Source: Ramlibacter paludis (GTDB taxonomy: Bacteria > Pseudomonadota > Gammaproteobacteria > Burkholderiales > Burkholderiaceae_C). Taken from it: a DNA stretch of 64,000 nucleotides. The notes below the pieces were generated by a model. That model ran no database searches. It worked only from the letters and a program-made list of their open reading frames with translations, and had not been told where the DNA came from. A program made the position numbers and the translations under genes. Where the stretch lies: the NCBI RefSeq assembly GCF_022012305.1, contig NZ_JAKLTM010000001.1, positions 744,001-808,000 of the forward strand, read 5' to 3'. Of the stretch, positions 55,389 through 64,000 are shown in pieces; positions within the stretch are counted from its first letter, which is position 1, and every line of letters starts with the position of its first letter.

Positions 55389-56900
55389 ATGGATCTCGTT
55401 AGCAACCTCGCACTCGGTTTCGGCGTCGCGTTCACGCCGATCAACCTGCTCTACGCATTCATCGGCTGCCTGCTGGGCACGCTGATCGGCGTGCTGCCCG
55501 GCATCGGTCCGGTGGCCACCATCGCCATGCTGCTGCCGGCGACCTACGCGCTGCCTCCGGTGTCGGCGCTGATCATGCTGGCCGGCATCTACTACGGCGC
55601 CCAGTACGGCGGCTCCACCACCGCCATCCTGGTCAACCTGCCGGGCGAATCGTCCTCGGTGGTGACGGTGATCGACGGCTACCAGATGGCCCGGCAGGGA
55701 CGCGCGGGCCCGGCGCTCGCCGCGGCCGGCCTCGGCTCGTTCTTCGCGGGCTGCGTCGGCACGCTGATCCTGGCCGCGTTTGCCGCGCCGCTGACCGAAG
55801 TCGCCTTCAAGTTCGGCCCCGCCGAATACTTCTCGCTGATGGTGCTGGGCCTGATCGGCGCCGTGGTGCTGGCCTCCGGCTCGCTGGTCAAGGCGATCGG
55901 CATGATCGTGCTGGGCCTGCTGCTCGGCCTGGTGGGCACTGACGTCAACTCCGGCGTCGCCCGCTACTCGTTCGACATCCCGGAACTGACCGACGGCATC
56001 GGCTTCATCACCATCGCCATGGGCGTGTTCGGCTACGGCGAGATCATCTCCAACCTCGGCATGCACGAGGACGAGCGCGAGGTGTTCACCGCCAAGGTCA
56101 CCGGCCTGTTCCCGACCAAGGACGACTTCAAGCGCATGATCCCCGCGGTGCTGCGCGGCACGGCCCTGGGTTCCGCGCTGGGCATCCTGCCCGGCGGCGG
56201 CGCGCTGCTGTCGGCCTTCGCGGCCTACACGATCGAGAAGAAGACCAAGCTGCAACCGGGCGAAGTCCCGTTCGGCAAGGGCAACATCCGCGGCGTGGCG
56301 GCCCCCGAGGCGGCCAACAACGCCGGCGCGCAGACCTCCTTCATCCCGCTGCTGACGCTGGGCATCCCGCCCAACGCGGTGATGGCGCTGATGGTGGGTG
56401 CCATGACCATCCACAACATCCAGCCGGGCCCGCAGGTCATGACCAGCAACCCGCAGCTGTTCTGGGGCCTGATCGCCTCGATGTGGATCGGCAACCTGAT
56501 GCTGGTGGTGCTGAACCTGCCGCTGATCGGCATGTGGATCAAGCTGCTGACCGTGCCCTACCGCTGGCTGTTCCCGTCCATCGTGCTGTTCTGCGCGATC
56601 GGCGTGTACTCGACCAACAACAACGTGTTCGACATCTGGATGGTGGCGATCATGGGCGTGGTCGGCTATGCCTTCATCAAGCTCGGTTGCGAACCCGCGC
56701 CGCTGCTCCTGGGCTTCATCCTGGGCCCGATGATGGAAGAGAACCTGCGCCGGGCCCTGCTGCTGTCGCGCGGCGACTGGAGCGTGCTGGTCACGCGTCC
56801 GCTGTCCGCCGGCCTGCTGGCTGCCGCCCTGCTGCTGGTCATCATCGTGGCGCTGCCCTCGATCAAGGCCAAGCGCGAGGAAGCCTTCGTCGAAGACTGA
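55389..56900 (+). CDS. tctA: Tripartite tricarboxylate transporter large subunit TctA
   Basis: This 503-residue permease has about 11-12 helices and the standard TctA motifs: GCLLGTLIGVLPGIGPVATI, YYGAQYGGSTTAILVNLPGE, GILPGGGALLSAF and PEAANNAGAQTSFIPLLTLGIP. It imports carboxylates bound by a TctC/Bug protein using a proton or sodium gradient. It is followed by a strong terminator. Confidence 0.96.
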   Translation: MDLVSNLALGFGVAFTPINLLYAFIGCLLGTLIGVLPGIGPVATIAMLLPATYALPPVSALIMLAGIYYGAQYGGSTTAILVNLPGESSSVVTVIDGYQMARQGRAGPALAAAGLGSFFAGCVGTLILAAFAAPLTEVAFKFGPAEYFSLMVLGLIGAVVLASGSLVKAIGMIVLGLLLGLVGTDVNSGVARYSFDIPELTDGIGFITIAMGVFGYGEIISNLGMHEDEREVFTAKVTGLFPTKDDFKRMIPAVLRGTALGSALGILPGGGALLSAFAAYTIEKKTKLQPGEVPFGKGNIRGVAAPEAANNAGAQTSFIPLLTLGIPPNAVMALMVGAMTIHNIQPGPQVMTSNPQLFWGLIASMWIGNLMLVVLNLPLIGMWIKLLTVPYRWLFPSIVLFCAIGVYSTNNNVFDIWMVAIMGVVGYAFIKLGCEPAPLLLGFILGPMMEENLRRALLLSRGDWSVLVTRPLSAGLLAAALLLVIIVALPSIKAKREEAFVED

Positions 56901-56921
56901 GGCGGCACCTCGCCAAACAAG

Positions 56922-56949
56922 AAGGGCGCCCGGCGGGCGCCCTTTTTTT
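56922..56949 (+). terminator. Rho-independent terminator after tctA
   Basis: The stem AAGGGCGCCC / GGGCGCCCTT has a three-base loop and a run of seven T. It is 22 bases after the tctA stop codon and is the clearest intrinsic terminator in the window. Confidence 0.95.
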
Positions 56950-56968
56950 CTTGCGCGAGAATGAACGC

Positions 56969-58264
56969 ATGGCCCTGCCTGCAATGCACCCGCAAAGGGT
57001 CGCGCTCCACAACGAGATCCACGCCCGCCCGCCCGAGGCGATGAACGCGCCGCTGGCGCTGTCGCACATCGTGATGCTGGCCGGCGCCGAGGAGCGCGAG
57101 GCCAGCCGCGCGCACCTGGCGGCCCTGCTGCGCGACCACCACCTGCCGCAACCGGACGCGCACGGCATCCACCTGCGCATGGATCTGGGTGCCTTCCGGA
57201 TCCGCTGGGAACTGCACACCGAATTCGTCACCTGGACCTTCTCGCGGCCCATGGCCGCCGATGCGCCGGGCGAGCGCGAACCCGCGACCGCGCTGCCGGC
57301 GGTGCCGCAGGACTGGCTGGCGGCCCTGCCGGGCCAGGTGCTGGCGGCGCTGCACCTGTGGGTGCTGCCGCGCGAGAACGGCAACGGCACGGCGGTGCTG
57401 CGGCAGGTGTTGAACGAAGACGCGCTGGTCGCTTCGAGCGTCGCCGAGGGCCACGGCGCCGTCTACACCGACTTTGCCTTGCACGGCGACGGCGCCGCGC
57501 GCATGGTGCTGCTGGTGGACAAGGGCGACGCGCTCTCCGCGCGCCGTCTCGGGCGGCTCGTGCAGCGGCTGCTGGAGATCGACACCTACCGCATGGCGGC
57601 CTTGCTCGGCCTGCCGGCGGCGCGCGAGGCCTCGGCGGAGCTCGGCTGGGCCGAGCGGGAGCTGGCGGAGCTGGCCGAGGCCATCCGCGCCGCCGGCCGC
57701 GACGAGGAGCCGCGCCTGCTCGATCGCCTGACCCGGCTGGCCGGCCGCGTCGAGAGCCAGTATGCGGCGACGCATTCGCGTTTCTCCGCCAGCGCCGCCT
57801 ACTTCGAACTGGTGGACCGGCGCCTCGCCGACATCGGCGAGCAGCGCCTGCCCGGCCTGCAGCGCCTCAGCGAATTCATCGACCGCCGCCTCTCGCCGGC
57901 GCGCGCCACCTGCGCGTGGTCGGTGCGGCGGCAGGACGCCCTGTCGCAGCGCGTCTCGCGCATCAGCAACCTGCTGCGCACGCGCGTGGAGATCGAGCAG
58001 CAGAAAAGCAGCCAGGCGCTGCTGGCCACCATGAACCGCCGGCAGGGCCTGCAGCTCAAGCTGCAGGCAACGGTCGAAGGCCTGTCGGTCGCGGCCATCA
58101 CCTATTACATCGTCGGCCTGGTGAGCTACGTCGCCAAGGGTGCGCACGCGCTCGGCTGGCCCTTCAGCGCGGAAGCCACGGCCGCCGTCGCGATCCCCAT
58201 CGTCGCCGCGGGCGTGTGGCTCTCCATGCGCAGGATGCACGTGCGGCTGCTGGGGAAGCATTGA
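56969..58264 (+). CDS. DUF3422 family membrane-anchored protein
   Basis: This 431-residue protein has a long soluble N-terminal region starting HPQRVALHNEIHARPPEAM, the DUF3422 hallmark, with ERETATAL-type and helical segments. It ends in two membrane helices (ITYYIVGLVSYVAKG and AVAIPIVAAGVWLSMRRM). The function is unknown. A second ATG at 56961 is out of frame. The stop codon overlaps the TTG start of the exporter gene that follows. Confidence 0.9.
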   Translation: MALPAMHPQRVALHNEIHARPPEAMNAPLALSHIVMLAGAEEREASRAHLAALLRDHHLPQPDAHGIHLRMDLGAFRIRWELHTEFVTWTFSRPMAADAPGEREPATALPAVPQDWLAALPGQVLAALHLWVLPRENGNGTAVLRQVLNEDALVASSVAEGHGAVYTDFALHGDGAARMVLLVDKGDALSARRLGRLVQRLLEIDTYRMAALLGLPAAREASAELGWAERELAELAEAIRAAGRDEEPRLLDRLTRLAGRVESQYAATHSRFSASAAYFELVDRRLADIGEQRLPGLQRLSEFIDRRLSPARATCAWSVRRQDALSQRVSRISNLLRTRVEIEQQKSSQALLATMNRRQGLQLKLQATVEGLSVAAITYYIVGLVSYVAKGAHALGWPFSAEATAAVAIPIVAAGVWLSMRRMHVRLLGKH

Positions 58265-59175
58265 GCGCCGCGGCCGACGGGCAGGGCGAGCGTGCCCTGC
58301 CGGGACTGGTGCTGGCCTTTGCCGGCGCCATCGCCTTCAGCGGCAAGGCGATCATCGTCAAGCTCGCCTACCGCTACGGCGTGGACGCGGTCACGCTGAT
58401 CATGCTGCGCATGGCCTTCGCGCTGCCGCTGTTCCTGGGCATGGCGTGGTGGGCCGGCCGCGGGCAGCCGGCGCTGGCCGCGCGCGACTGGCTGGGCGTC
58501 GCGGGCCTGGGCTTCAGCGGCTACTACCTCTCCAGCTTCCTCGACTTCGTCGGGCTGCAGTACATCACCGCGGCGCTGGAGCGGTTGATCATGTACCTCA
58601 CGCCCACGCTGGTGCTCGTACTCGGCTCGCTGCTGTACCGGCGGCAGTGGCGCCGCGCGCAGGTCGCAGGCATGGCGATCAGCTACGTGGGCGTGCTGAT
58701 CGTGTTCGGGCAGGAGCTGAAGCTCGAAGGCAGCAACGTGCCGCTGGGCGCGCTGCTGGTGTTCGCGAGCACAGTCAGCTACGCGCTGTACCTGGTGTTC
58801 AGCGGCGAGTTCGTGAAACGCATCGGCTCCTTGCGGCTGGTGGGCCTGGCCACCAGCGTCGCGTGCGCCTGTTGCATCGCGCAGTTCTTGCTGCTGCGGC
58901 CGTGGGCCGCCGCGTTCGCGGTGGCGCCGCAAGTCGTCGGCTTGTCGGTGCTCAATGCCACCTTGTGCACCGCGGTGCCGGTGCTGCTGGTGATGATGGC
59001 GATCGAGCGCATCGGCCCGGCCGCCACCTCGCAGGCCGGGATGGTGGGGCCGCTGTCGACGATCTTCCTCGGCGTCTGGCTGCTGGGCGAGCCGTTCACC
59101 GCCTGGCTGGCGGCGGGGACGCTGCTGGTGCTGGCGGGGATCTTCGTCTTCTCGCGGCCCGCGCGCAGCTCCTAG
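58261..59175 (+). CDS. EamA-family (DMT) exporter
   Basis: This protein of about 304 residues has ten membrane helices in two repeats: GLVLAFAGAIAFSGKAIIVKL, then LTPTLVLVLGSLLY in the first and LVFASTVSYALYLVFSGEFV, then LLGEPFTAWLAAGTLLVLAG in the second. No ATG lies near the start. A TTG at 58261 overlaps the DUF3422 stop codon and has GGGGAAG upstream, so it is taken as the start. The substrate is unknown. Confidence 0.87.
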   Translation: MSAAADGQGERALPGLVLAFAGAIAFSGKAIIVKLAYRYGVDAVTLIMLRMAFALPLFLGMAWWAGRGQPALAARDWLGVAGLGFSGYYLSSFLDFVGLQYITAALERLIMYLTPTLVLVLGSLLYRRQWRRAQVAGMAISYVGVLIVFGQELKLEGSNVPLGALLVFASTVSYALYLVFSGEFVKRIGSLRLVGLATSVACACCIAQFLLLRPWAAAFAVAPQVVGLSVLNATLCTAVPVLLVMMAIERIGPAATSQAGMVGPLSTIFLGVWLLGEPFTAWLAAGTLLVLAGIFVFSRPARSS

Positions 59176-60074
59176 CGCAGGCGCTGCGCGATCGGCACCG
59201 ACGGCTTGCCGCTGAACGCATCGAGGCGCGAGCCCATCGCCCCTTCCAGCTGTTCCAGCCGCTGCTGCGCCGGCGGATGCGTGGACAGCGTCAGCGCGAA
59301 CAGCGGATCGTCGGCGCGCGCCGTGCGCACCTGCTGCAGCACCGAGGGCAGGCCATAGGGATCGAAGCCGGCGCGCGCGGCCAGGGCGACGCCTTCGCGA
59401 TCGGCCTCGAATTCATCGGCCTGGTCCAGGCCGCGCGCGTACACCTTGCGCCCGAGCGCCAGCAGCTGCGCCGACAGCGCGTTGGCGGCGGCACCGCGCA
59501 CCTGGGAAGCGATGACCTGCGTGGCGATCCCGGCGCGCGCCCCGGCGGCCAGCGCCTGCAGGTGATGCCGCCGGTTCACGTGGGTGATCTCGTGCGCGAG
59601 GATGCCGGCCAGCTCCGCCTCGTCGGCGCGGTCCACCAGGCCCTTGGTGACGAAGACGTAGCCGCCCGGCGCGGCGAAGGCGTTGAAGCCCGCATCGTCC
59701 AGCACCGCGAAGTTCCAGGGCAGGTGGGGGCGGCTGCCCTGCAGGCTGATCCAGCGGCCCAGGCGGTTCACGTAGCGTTGCAGCGCCACGTCCTGGTGCA
59801 GCGGCTTGCTGCCCACCAGCAGCGCGGCGAGCTCGCGGCCGATCTCCAGTTCGCGCGCTTCGTCGATCCGGTCGGGCTCGCCCAGCAGCTTGAGCAGCTC
59901 GCTTGCGGCAGGCGCTGGCGCCGACGCTGCCGAAGGCACGGGCAATGTGTTCAGCAGGTTGGGATTGATGGGCCGCAGCAGCCCGCCGAGCGCCTTGCCG
60001 GCGTCCTGCGCGCCCGCTGCGCCGCATGCGGCCAGCAGCGCGGAGACTGCGATGAGTTGCAAGCGGAGCTTCAT
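59172..60074 (-). CDS. M48-family zinc metalloprotease lipoprotein (BepA/LoiP-like)
   Basis: This 300-residue protein has a lipobox (ALLAAC, Cys17) and a peptidase M48 domain with HEITH (161-165) and the downstream ExEAD motif (221-225). FNAFAAPGGYVFVTKGL precedes the zinc site, as in outer-membrane quality-control proteases. No TPR repeats follow, so it is LoiP/YcaL-like rather than BepA. ATGA overlap with the preceding SH3-type gene links the two. Confidence 0.92.
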   Translation of the reverse strand: MKLRLQLIAVSALLAACGAAGAQDAGKALGGLLRPINPNLLNTLPVPSAASAPAPAASELLKLLGEPDRIDEARELEIGRELAALLVGSKPLHQDVALQRYVNRLGRWISLQGSRPHLPWNFAVLDDAGFNAFAAPGGYVFVTKGLVDRADEAELAGILAHEITHVNRRHHLQALAAGARAGIATQVIASQVRGAAANALSAQLLALGRKVYARGLDQADEFEADREGVALAARAGFDPYGLPSVLQQVRTARADDPLFALTLSTHPPAQQRLEQLEGAMGSRLDAFSGKPSVPIAQRLR

Positions 60075-60649
60075 GGCAGTTGCTCCCGCGCCGCTTCGCC
60101 GGCGCGCGCCGCCGCCGGCGCCGGCAGCGGCTCGACCGCCACGGCGCGCCAGGGTGCGCGGCCCGCGAAGGTGCGCGCATCGCTTTCGCTGGCGCGCCAG
60201 CCGGCCATGCGCTGCACGCCCGCCGGATCGGGGTGGGCATTGGCCAGGTCCTCCGCCTCGAGGCCGCGGATGCCGGCCGTGGTCCCCGTCTGGCGCGGCG
60301 TTCCGCTGTCGAACAGGCCGGTCACGCCGCGCAGCGCGCCCGACACGAAGCCGCCGCCGCTGCTGCCGTTGCTGCCGCCGCTGGCCGTGGCCGGCCCGAG
60401 GTCGAACAGGTGCACCCAGCCGGTCGCTCCTTGCGCGCTGCGCACCTGGACCCAGGGACCTTGCCGCCCATCGAGCCGCGTCACGGGCGACTGCTGCGGC
60501 AGGCTGGCGACGCTGGCGCCGCCGTCGCCGGGGCTCGCGCGCAACTCGAGCGCGCGGCGCGTGAGCACCGCCTCGTCGGCGCGCGCGGCCGCCGCGAGCA
60601 GCAGGAGGGCGGCCAGGCCGCAACGAAGGTGCGAGTGCGTGCGTATCAT
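60071..60649 (-). CDS. SH3-like domain exported protein
   Basis: This 192-residue protein has a signal peptide ending AAARADE. A bacterial SH3 domain (LELRASPGDGGASVASLP, then VTRLDGRQGPWVQVRSA and GWVHLFDL) is followed by a Ser/Gly-rich linker and a C-terminal region with RGLEAEDLANAHPDPAGVQRM. It overlaps the M48 gene by ATGA and is divergent from the SDR gene. It probably binds peptidoglycan or partner proteins for the protease. Confidence 0.83.
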   Translation of the reverse strand: MIRTHSHLRCGLAALLLLAAAARADEAVLTRRALELRASPGDGGASVASLPQQSPVTRLDGRQGPWVQVRSAQGATGWVHLFDLGPATASGGSNGSSGGGFVSGALRGVTGLFDSGTPRQTGTTAGIRGLEAEDLANAHPDPAGVQRMAGWRASESDARTFAGRAPWRAVAVEPLPAPAAARAGEAAREQLP

Positions 60650-60682
60650 CAGTGTTTCTTCTTCAATGACCGGCAGGATTCT

Positions 60683-61474
60683 ATGGACTTGGGTCTCTCG
60701 GGCAAATGGGCGCTGGTGTGCGGCGCCAGCAAAGGTTTGGGTTTCGGCTGTGCGCAAGCGCTTTCGCGTGAAGGAGTTCACGTCGTGATCGTCGCGCGCA
60801 CCGCGGAGGCGCTGGAAGCGGCGGCCGCGAAACTGCGCGCCGATGCGCCCGCCGGCACGCAGGTGCAAGCCATCGCAACCGACATCACCACCGCCGACGG
60901 CCGCGCGAAGGTGTTCGGGTTCCGCAAGGACTACGACATCGTCGTGACGAATGCGGGCGGGCCGCCGCCGGGCGACTTCCGTGATTGGGACCGCGAAGCC
61001 TGGCTGAAGGCGGTGGACGGCAACATGCTGACGCCGATCGAGCTGATCAAGGCCACCGTCGACGGCATGGCGGCGCGCGGCTTCGGGCGCATCGTGAACA
61101 TCACGTCCAGCGCGGTGAAGTCGCCGATCGACATCCTCGGCCTTTCGAACGGCGCGCGCAGCGGCCTGACGGGGTTCGTGGCCGGCGTCGCGCGCAGCAG
61201 CAAGCTCGCAGGCGCCAACGTGACCATCAACAACCTGCTGCCCGGCGCGTTCGACACCGACCGGCTCAAGGCCACGATGGAGGGCGGCGCCAAGAAGGCC
61301 GGCAAGCCCGTCGAGGAAGTGCGCAATGCCCGCATGAAGACGATCCCCTCGCAGCGCTTCGGCAACGCCGACGAATTCGGCGCGACCTGCGCCTTCCTCT
61401 GCAGCGTGCATGCCGGCTACATCACCGGCCAGAACGTGCTGATCGACGGCGGCGCCTACCCCGGCACCTACTGA
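60683..61474 (+). CDS. Short-chain dehydrogenase/reductase with atypical active site
   Basis: This 263-residue Rossmann protein has a cofactor site of the form CGASKGLGFG, TNAGGPPPG in place of NNAG, and a C-terminal TGQNVLIDGGAYPG. The catalytic Ser region is present (NITSSAVKSP), but the usual Tyr-x3-Lys is replaced by S155-NGA-R159. Such SNxxR variants form a recognised atypical SDR branch in my memory; activity is uncertain. GGCAGGA precedes the ATG. A KDG-kinase-like gene follows after 8 bases. Confidence 0.9.
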   Translation: MDLGLSGKWALVCGASKGLGFGCAQALSREGVHVVIVARTAEALEAAAAKLRADAPAGTQVQAIATDITTADGRAKVFGFRKDYDIVVTNAGGPPPGDFRDWDREAWLKAVDGNMLTPIELIKATVDGMAARGFGRIVNITSSAVKSPIDILGLSNGARSGLTGFVAGVARSSKLAGANVTINNLLPGAFDTDRLKATMEGGAKKAGKPVEEVRNARMKTIPSQRFGNADEFGATCAFLCSVHAGYITGQNVLIDGGAYPGTY

Positions 61475-61482
61475 GTCGCGGC

Positions 61483-62406
61483 ATGGGCGCGGAGATCCTC
61501 GCCCTCGGCGAGCCGATGGTGGAGTTCAACCAGACCGGCGCGGGCGAGGGGCGGCTGTACCTGCAAGGCTTCGGTGGCGACACCTCCAACGCGGCCATCG
61601 CCGCGGCGCGGCAGGGCGCGCGCGTGGGCTACCTGTCCGCTGTCGGCGATGACCGCTACGGCCGCATGCTGCGCGAGCTGTGGCGGCGCGAAGGCGTGGA
61701 CGATGCCGACGTGCGCACCGATGCCGAAGCCTTCACGGCCGTGTATTTCGTGGAGCACGACGCGCAAGGGCATCACTTCAGCTTCCTGCGGCGCGGTTCG
61801 GCCGCCAGCCGCATGCGCCCGCAGGACTTGCCGCAGGAGCGCATCGCGCGCGCAGCGTTCCTCCACCTGTCCGGCATTTCGGCGGCGATTTCGGAAAGTG
61901 CGTGCGACACCTGCTTTGCCGCCATCGCCACTGCGCGTGCAGCGGGCGTTCCGGTTTCCTTCGACACGAACCTGCGGCTGAAGCTCTGGCCGATCGACCG
62001 CGCTCGGGCCGTGATGCGCGAATTGATCGCGCAAAGCGACCTGTGCCTGCCCAGCCTGGACGACATCAGCGCGATCAGCGGCCTGCAGGAGCCGGATGCA
62101 CTGGTCGACTACTGCCGCGGACTCGGCGCGCGCCAGGTGGTGCTCAAGCTCGGCGCCGACGGCGCGCTGGTGGATGACGGCCGGCGCCGCGTACGGATCG
62201 ACTCGCATCCGTGCAAGCCGGTCGACGCGACGGGCGCCGGCGACACCTTCGGTGGCTCGCTGCTGGCGCGGCTGGTGGCAGGGGACACGCTGCAGGATGC
62301 GGCGCGCTATGCCGCCGTGGCGGCGGCGCTGTCGACGCAGGGCTTTGGCGCGGTGGATCCGATTCCGCGGGCCGAGCAGGTGCGCGCGGCATTAACGCGG
62401 GGGTGA
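61483..62406 (+). CDS. kdgK: PfkB-family sugar kinase (2-dehydro-3-deoxygluconate kinase-like)
   Basis: This 307-residue protein has LALGEPMVEFNQTG at the start, GGDTSNAAIAAARQGARVGYLSAVGDD, VSFDTNLRLKLWP and the catalytic PfkB signature DATGAGDTFGG. This fits KDG kinase, which makes KDPG from 2-keto-3-deoxygluconate. Distinguishing it from ribo- or fructokinases rests on FDTNLRLKLW, as in KdgK. It lies 8 bases after the SDR gene, so a joint sugar-acid pathway is possible. Confidence 0.88.
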   Translation: MGAEILALGEPMVEFNQTGAGEGRLYLQGFGGDTSNAAIAAARQGARVGYLSAVGDDRYGRMLRELWRREGVDDADVRTDAEAFTAVYFVEHDAQGHHFSFLRRGSAASRMRPQDLPQERIARAAFLHLSGISAAISESACDTCFAAIATARAAGVPVSFDTNLRLKLWPIDRARAVMRELIAQSDLCLPSLDDISAISGLQEPDALVDYCRGLGARQVVLKLGADGALVDDGRRRVRIDSHPCKPVDATGAGDTFGGSLLARLVAGDTLQDAARYAAVAAALSTQGFGAVDPIPRAEQVRAALTRG

Positions 62407-62434
62407 TGCTGCGTTCGCTGCGCGAACCCAGCCT

Positions 62435-63334
62435 TCAGCGCCGCGACGACACCACGATCCCCGCCACGATCAAGGCAAACGCCAGCGCGTGGTACAGCCT
62501 TGGCGGCTCGCCGAGGAAGGCTGCCGAGAACAGCGCCGCAAACAAGGGCGTGAGGTTGGAGAAGAACGCCGCGACGTTGGGCCCCGCCCGCTGCACGCCC
62601 AGTCCCCAGCTGCGATAAGCGAGGATCGCCGGCCCGAGCGCGATGTACGCCAGCGCTGCCGCGAGCGGCCAGCCCCAGACGATCGCCTGCGTCCCCAGCG
62701 CCGTTTCGGTGGCGGCGAAGAGGCCCGACCACAGCAGCCCCGGCACCAGCTGCGCCATCAGGAAGGCCGCCCAGTCGCCGCGGATCTCGGGCGGGTCGCC
62801 GGGCCGTGTCAGCAGCCAGCTGTAGAGGGCCCAGGCCGCGGTGGCCACGATCATGTAGAGGTCGCCGGCGACGAAGCGCACCTGCGCCAGGTGCGCGAAC
62901 TCGCCTTGCGACAGCACCACCAGCACGCCCGCGATCGACAGCAGCGCGCCCAGCACCTGCCGCCGCGTGATGCGCTGGCCGAAGAAGAGGGCGCCCAGTC
63001 CCAGCATGAAGGCCGGCAGGCTGGAGCCGACCAGGGTCACGTTGATCGGTGTCGAGGTCTTCACCGCGAGGTACTGCAAGGCGTTGTAGCAGCCCACGCC
63101 CAGCAGCCCCAGCACGGCGAAGCGGCCGAAGCGCGGCCACAGCGGGCCGTCGGCGCGCAGCAGGCGCCAGGCAAACGGAAGCAGCAGGACGAAGGCCAGC
63201 GCCCAGCGCAGGAAGTTCAGCGTGAGCGGCGGCACCAGCGGCGCGGCCAGCCGGCCGACGACGGCGTTGCCGGCCCACAGCAGCGGCGCCAGGGTGAGGA
63301 GGAAGGCGGTGGAGGCGGTGAGTCGCAATTGCAT
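62435..63334 (-). CDS. EamA-family (DMT) exporter
   Basis: This 299-residue protein has ten helices and two EamA repeats: APLLWAGNAVVGRLAAPLVPP, PINVTLVGSSLPAFMLGLGALFF, AWALYSWLLTRP and LTPLFAALFSAAFLGEPPRLY. The frame is open far upstream on this strand, but the family begins near MQLRLTAST. It converges with kdgK and is divergent from the quinone oxidoreductase gene. Confidence 0.92.
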   Translation of the reverse strand: MQLRLTASTAFLLTLAPLLWAGNAVVGRLAAPLVPPLTLNFLRWALAFVLLLPFAWRLLRADGPLWPRFGRFAVLGLLGVGCYNALQYLAVKTSTPINVTLVGSSLPAFMLGLGALFFGQRITRRQVLGALLSIAGVLVVLSQGEFAHLAQVRFVAGDLYMIVATAAWALYSWLLTRPGDPPEIRGDWAAFLMAQLVPGLLWSGLFAATETALGTQAIVWGWPLAAALAYIALGPAILAYRSWGLGVQRAGPNVAAFFSNLTPLFAALFSAAFLGEPPRLYHALAFALIVAGIVVSSRR

Positions 63335-63412
63335 GGGCAGCGCGGCACTGTAGCCGACGGGGCTGACGGTTTCATGGCAGGATGCGCGGCGAACACTTGA
63401 CAGGAGTCCGGC

Positions 63413-64000
63413 ATGAGCAAGGCAGTGCAGATCCGCCAGAACGGCGGCCCCGAGGAAATGGAACTGGTGGACGTCGAAGTCGGGCAGCCCGGCCCCGGCC
63501 AGGTCCGCATCCGCCACAAGGCCATCGGCCTCAACTTCATCGACGTCTACCAGCGCACCGGCCTGTACAAGCTGCCGATGCCCCTGACCCTCGGCATGGA
63601 AGGTTCCGGCATCGTCGAGGCGGTGGGCGAGGGCGTGACGCACCTGAAGGCCGGCGACCGCGCCGCCTATGCCAGCAATCCGCCCGGCTCGTACAGCGAG
63701 GTGCGCGTGATGCCCGCCACCTGCGTCTGCAAGCTGCCCGACGCCATCAGCTTCGAAACCGGCGCGGCGATGATGCTCAAGGGCCTGACGGCCCAGTACC
63801 TGCTCAAGCGCACGCTGCCGCAGGGCGGCCTGAAGGCGGGCGACCACGTCCTGTTCCATGCGGCCGCCGGGGGCGTCGGCCTGATCGCCGTGCAATGGGC
63901 CAAGGCCCTGGGGCTGCAATTGATCGGCACCGCCGGCTCGGACGAGAAGTGCGCGCTCGCCAAGTCGCTGGGCGCGGCCCACGTGATCAACTACAGCAAG
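63413..64000 (+). CDS. NADPH:quinone oxidoreductase (zeta-crystallin type), truncated by window end
   Basis: The first 196 residues are visible. They are MSKAVQIRQNGGPEEM, the GroES-like domain with IGLNFIDVYQRTGLYKLPMP and LGMEGSGIVEAVGEGV, and the start of the nucleotide-binding domain HAAAGGVGLIAVQWAKALG. This matches Qor of E. coli type and lacks the zinc cysteines of alcohol dehydrogenases. CAGGAG precedes the ATG. The 3' half lies beyond the window. Confidence 0.93.
   Translation, partial: MSKAVQIRQNGGPEEMELVDVEVGQPGPGQVRIRHKAIGLNFIDVYQRTGLYKLPMPLTLGMEGSGIVEAVGEGVTHLKAGDRAAYASNPPGSYSEVRVMPATCVCKLPDAISFETGAAMMLKGLTAQYLLKRTLPQGGLKAGDHVLFHAAAGGVGLIAVQWAKALGLQLIGTAGSDEKCALAKSLGAAHVINYSK

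Overview
The window is about 64 kb of very GC-rich, gene-dense bacterial chromosome. It looks like a betaproteobacterium of the order Burkholderiales, probably Comamonadaceae (Ramlibacter/Variovorax-like). The signs are a Bug/TctC-type solute-binding protein, split TctBA permeases, many LysR regulators, BMP-type purine importers, a DUF2339/DUF3999 pair, and short repeats of the ATCCCGGG-TCAAG-CCCGGGAT type between genes. This placement is inferred from gene families and composition. There is no rRNA, tRNA, CRISPR array, transposase or prophage gene in the window.

Region 1 (1-16 kb). The window opens inside a protein with a long Pro-Thr-Pro-Ala repeat and a C-terminal TIR-like domain. A Bug-type binding protein, an isochorismatase-like hydrolase and a minus-strand cluster follow. 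That cluster combines an indolepyruvate-type oxidoreductase (iorA, iorB), a TRAP transporter (dctP, dctQ, dctM) and a 4-hydroxybenzoyl-CoA-type thioesterase, and fits uptake and oxidative decarboxylation of an aryl or 2-oxo acid. A PQQ-type sugar dehydrogenase, a diheme cytochrome c and a LysR gene lie divergently from it. Small unknown genes, an XRE-type regulator and a ygiD-ypfH operon with a divergent LysR come next.

Region 2 (16-40 kb). After the DUF2339/DUF3999 membrane pair comes a dispersed purine-catabolism block. It holds xdhA/xdhB with a coupled small cysteine-rich protein, a divergent LysR, a four-gene BMP-type nucleoside/purine ABC importer, a Rieske oxygenase overlapping an adenine deaminase, a second BMP protein, and guanine deaminase followed by dCTP deaminase. 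Adenine and guanine would be deaminated to hypoxanthine and xanthine and then oxidised by XdhAB, perhaps with the Rieske enzyme. A secreted subtilase and a 335-base nested inverted-repeat element interrupt the block.

Region 3 (40-64 kb). This part is mostly housekeeping and envelope genes: an orphan ModA-like protein, two small unknown proteins, recJ with a coupled partner, lolC/lolD, a protease-MoxR-DUF58-VWA operon, tatD, a spermidine-synthase-like protein, a lone GspE/PilB ATPase, tctB/tctA, DUF3422, two EamA exporters, an SH3/M48 pair, an atypical SDR, a KDG kinase and a truncated quinone oxidoreductase. Neighbouring genes very often overlap by 1-8 nt (ATGA, GTGA, TTGA, TGATG), so translational coupling is the normal arrangement here.
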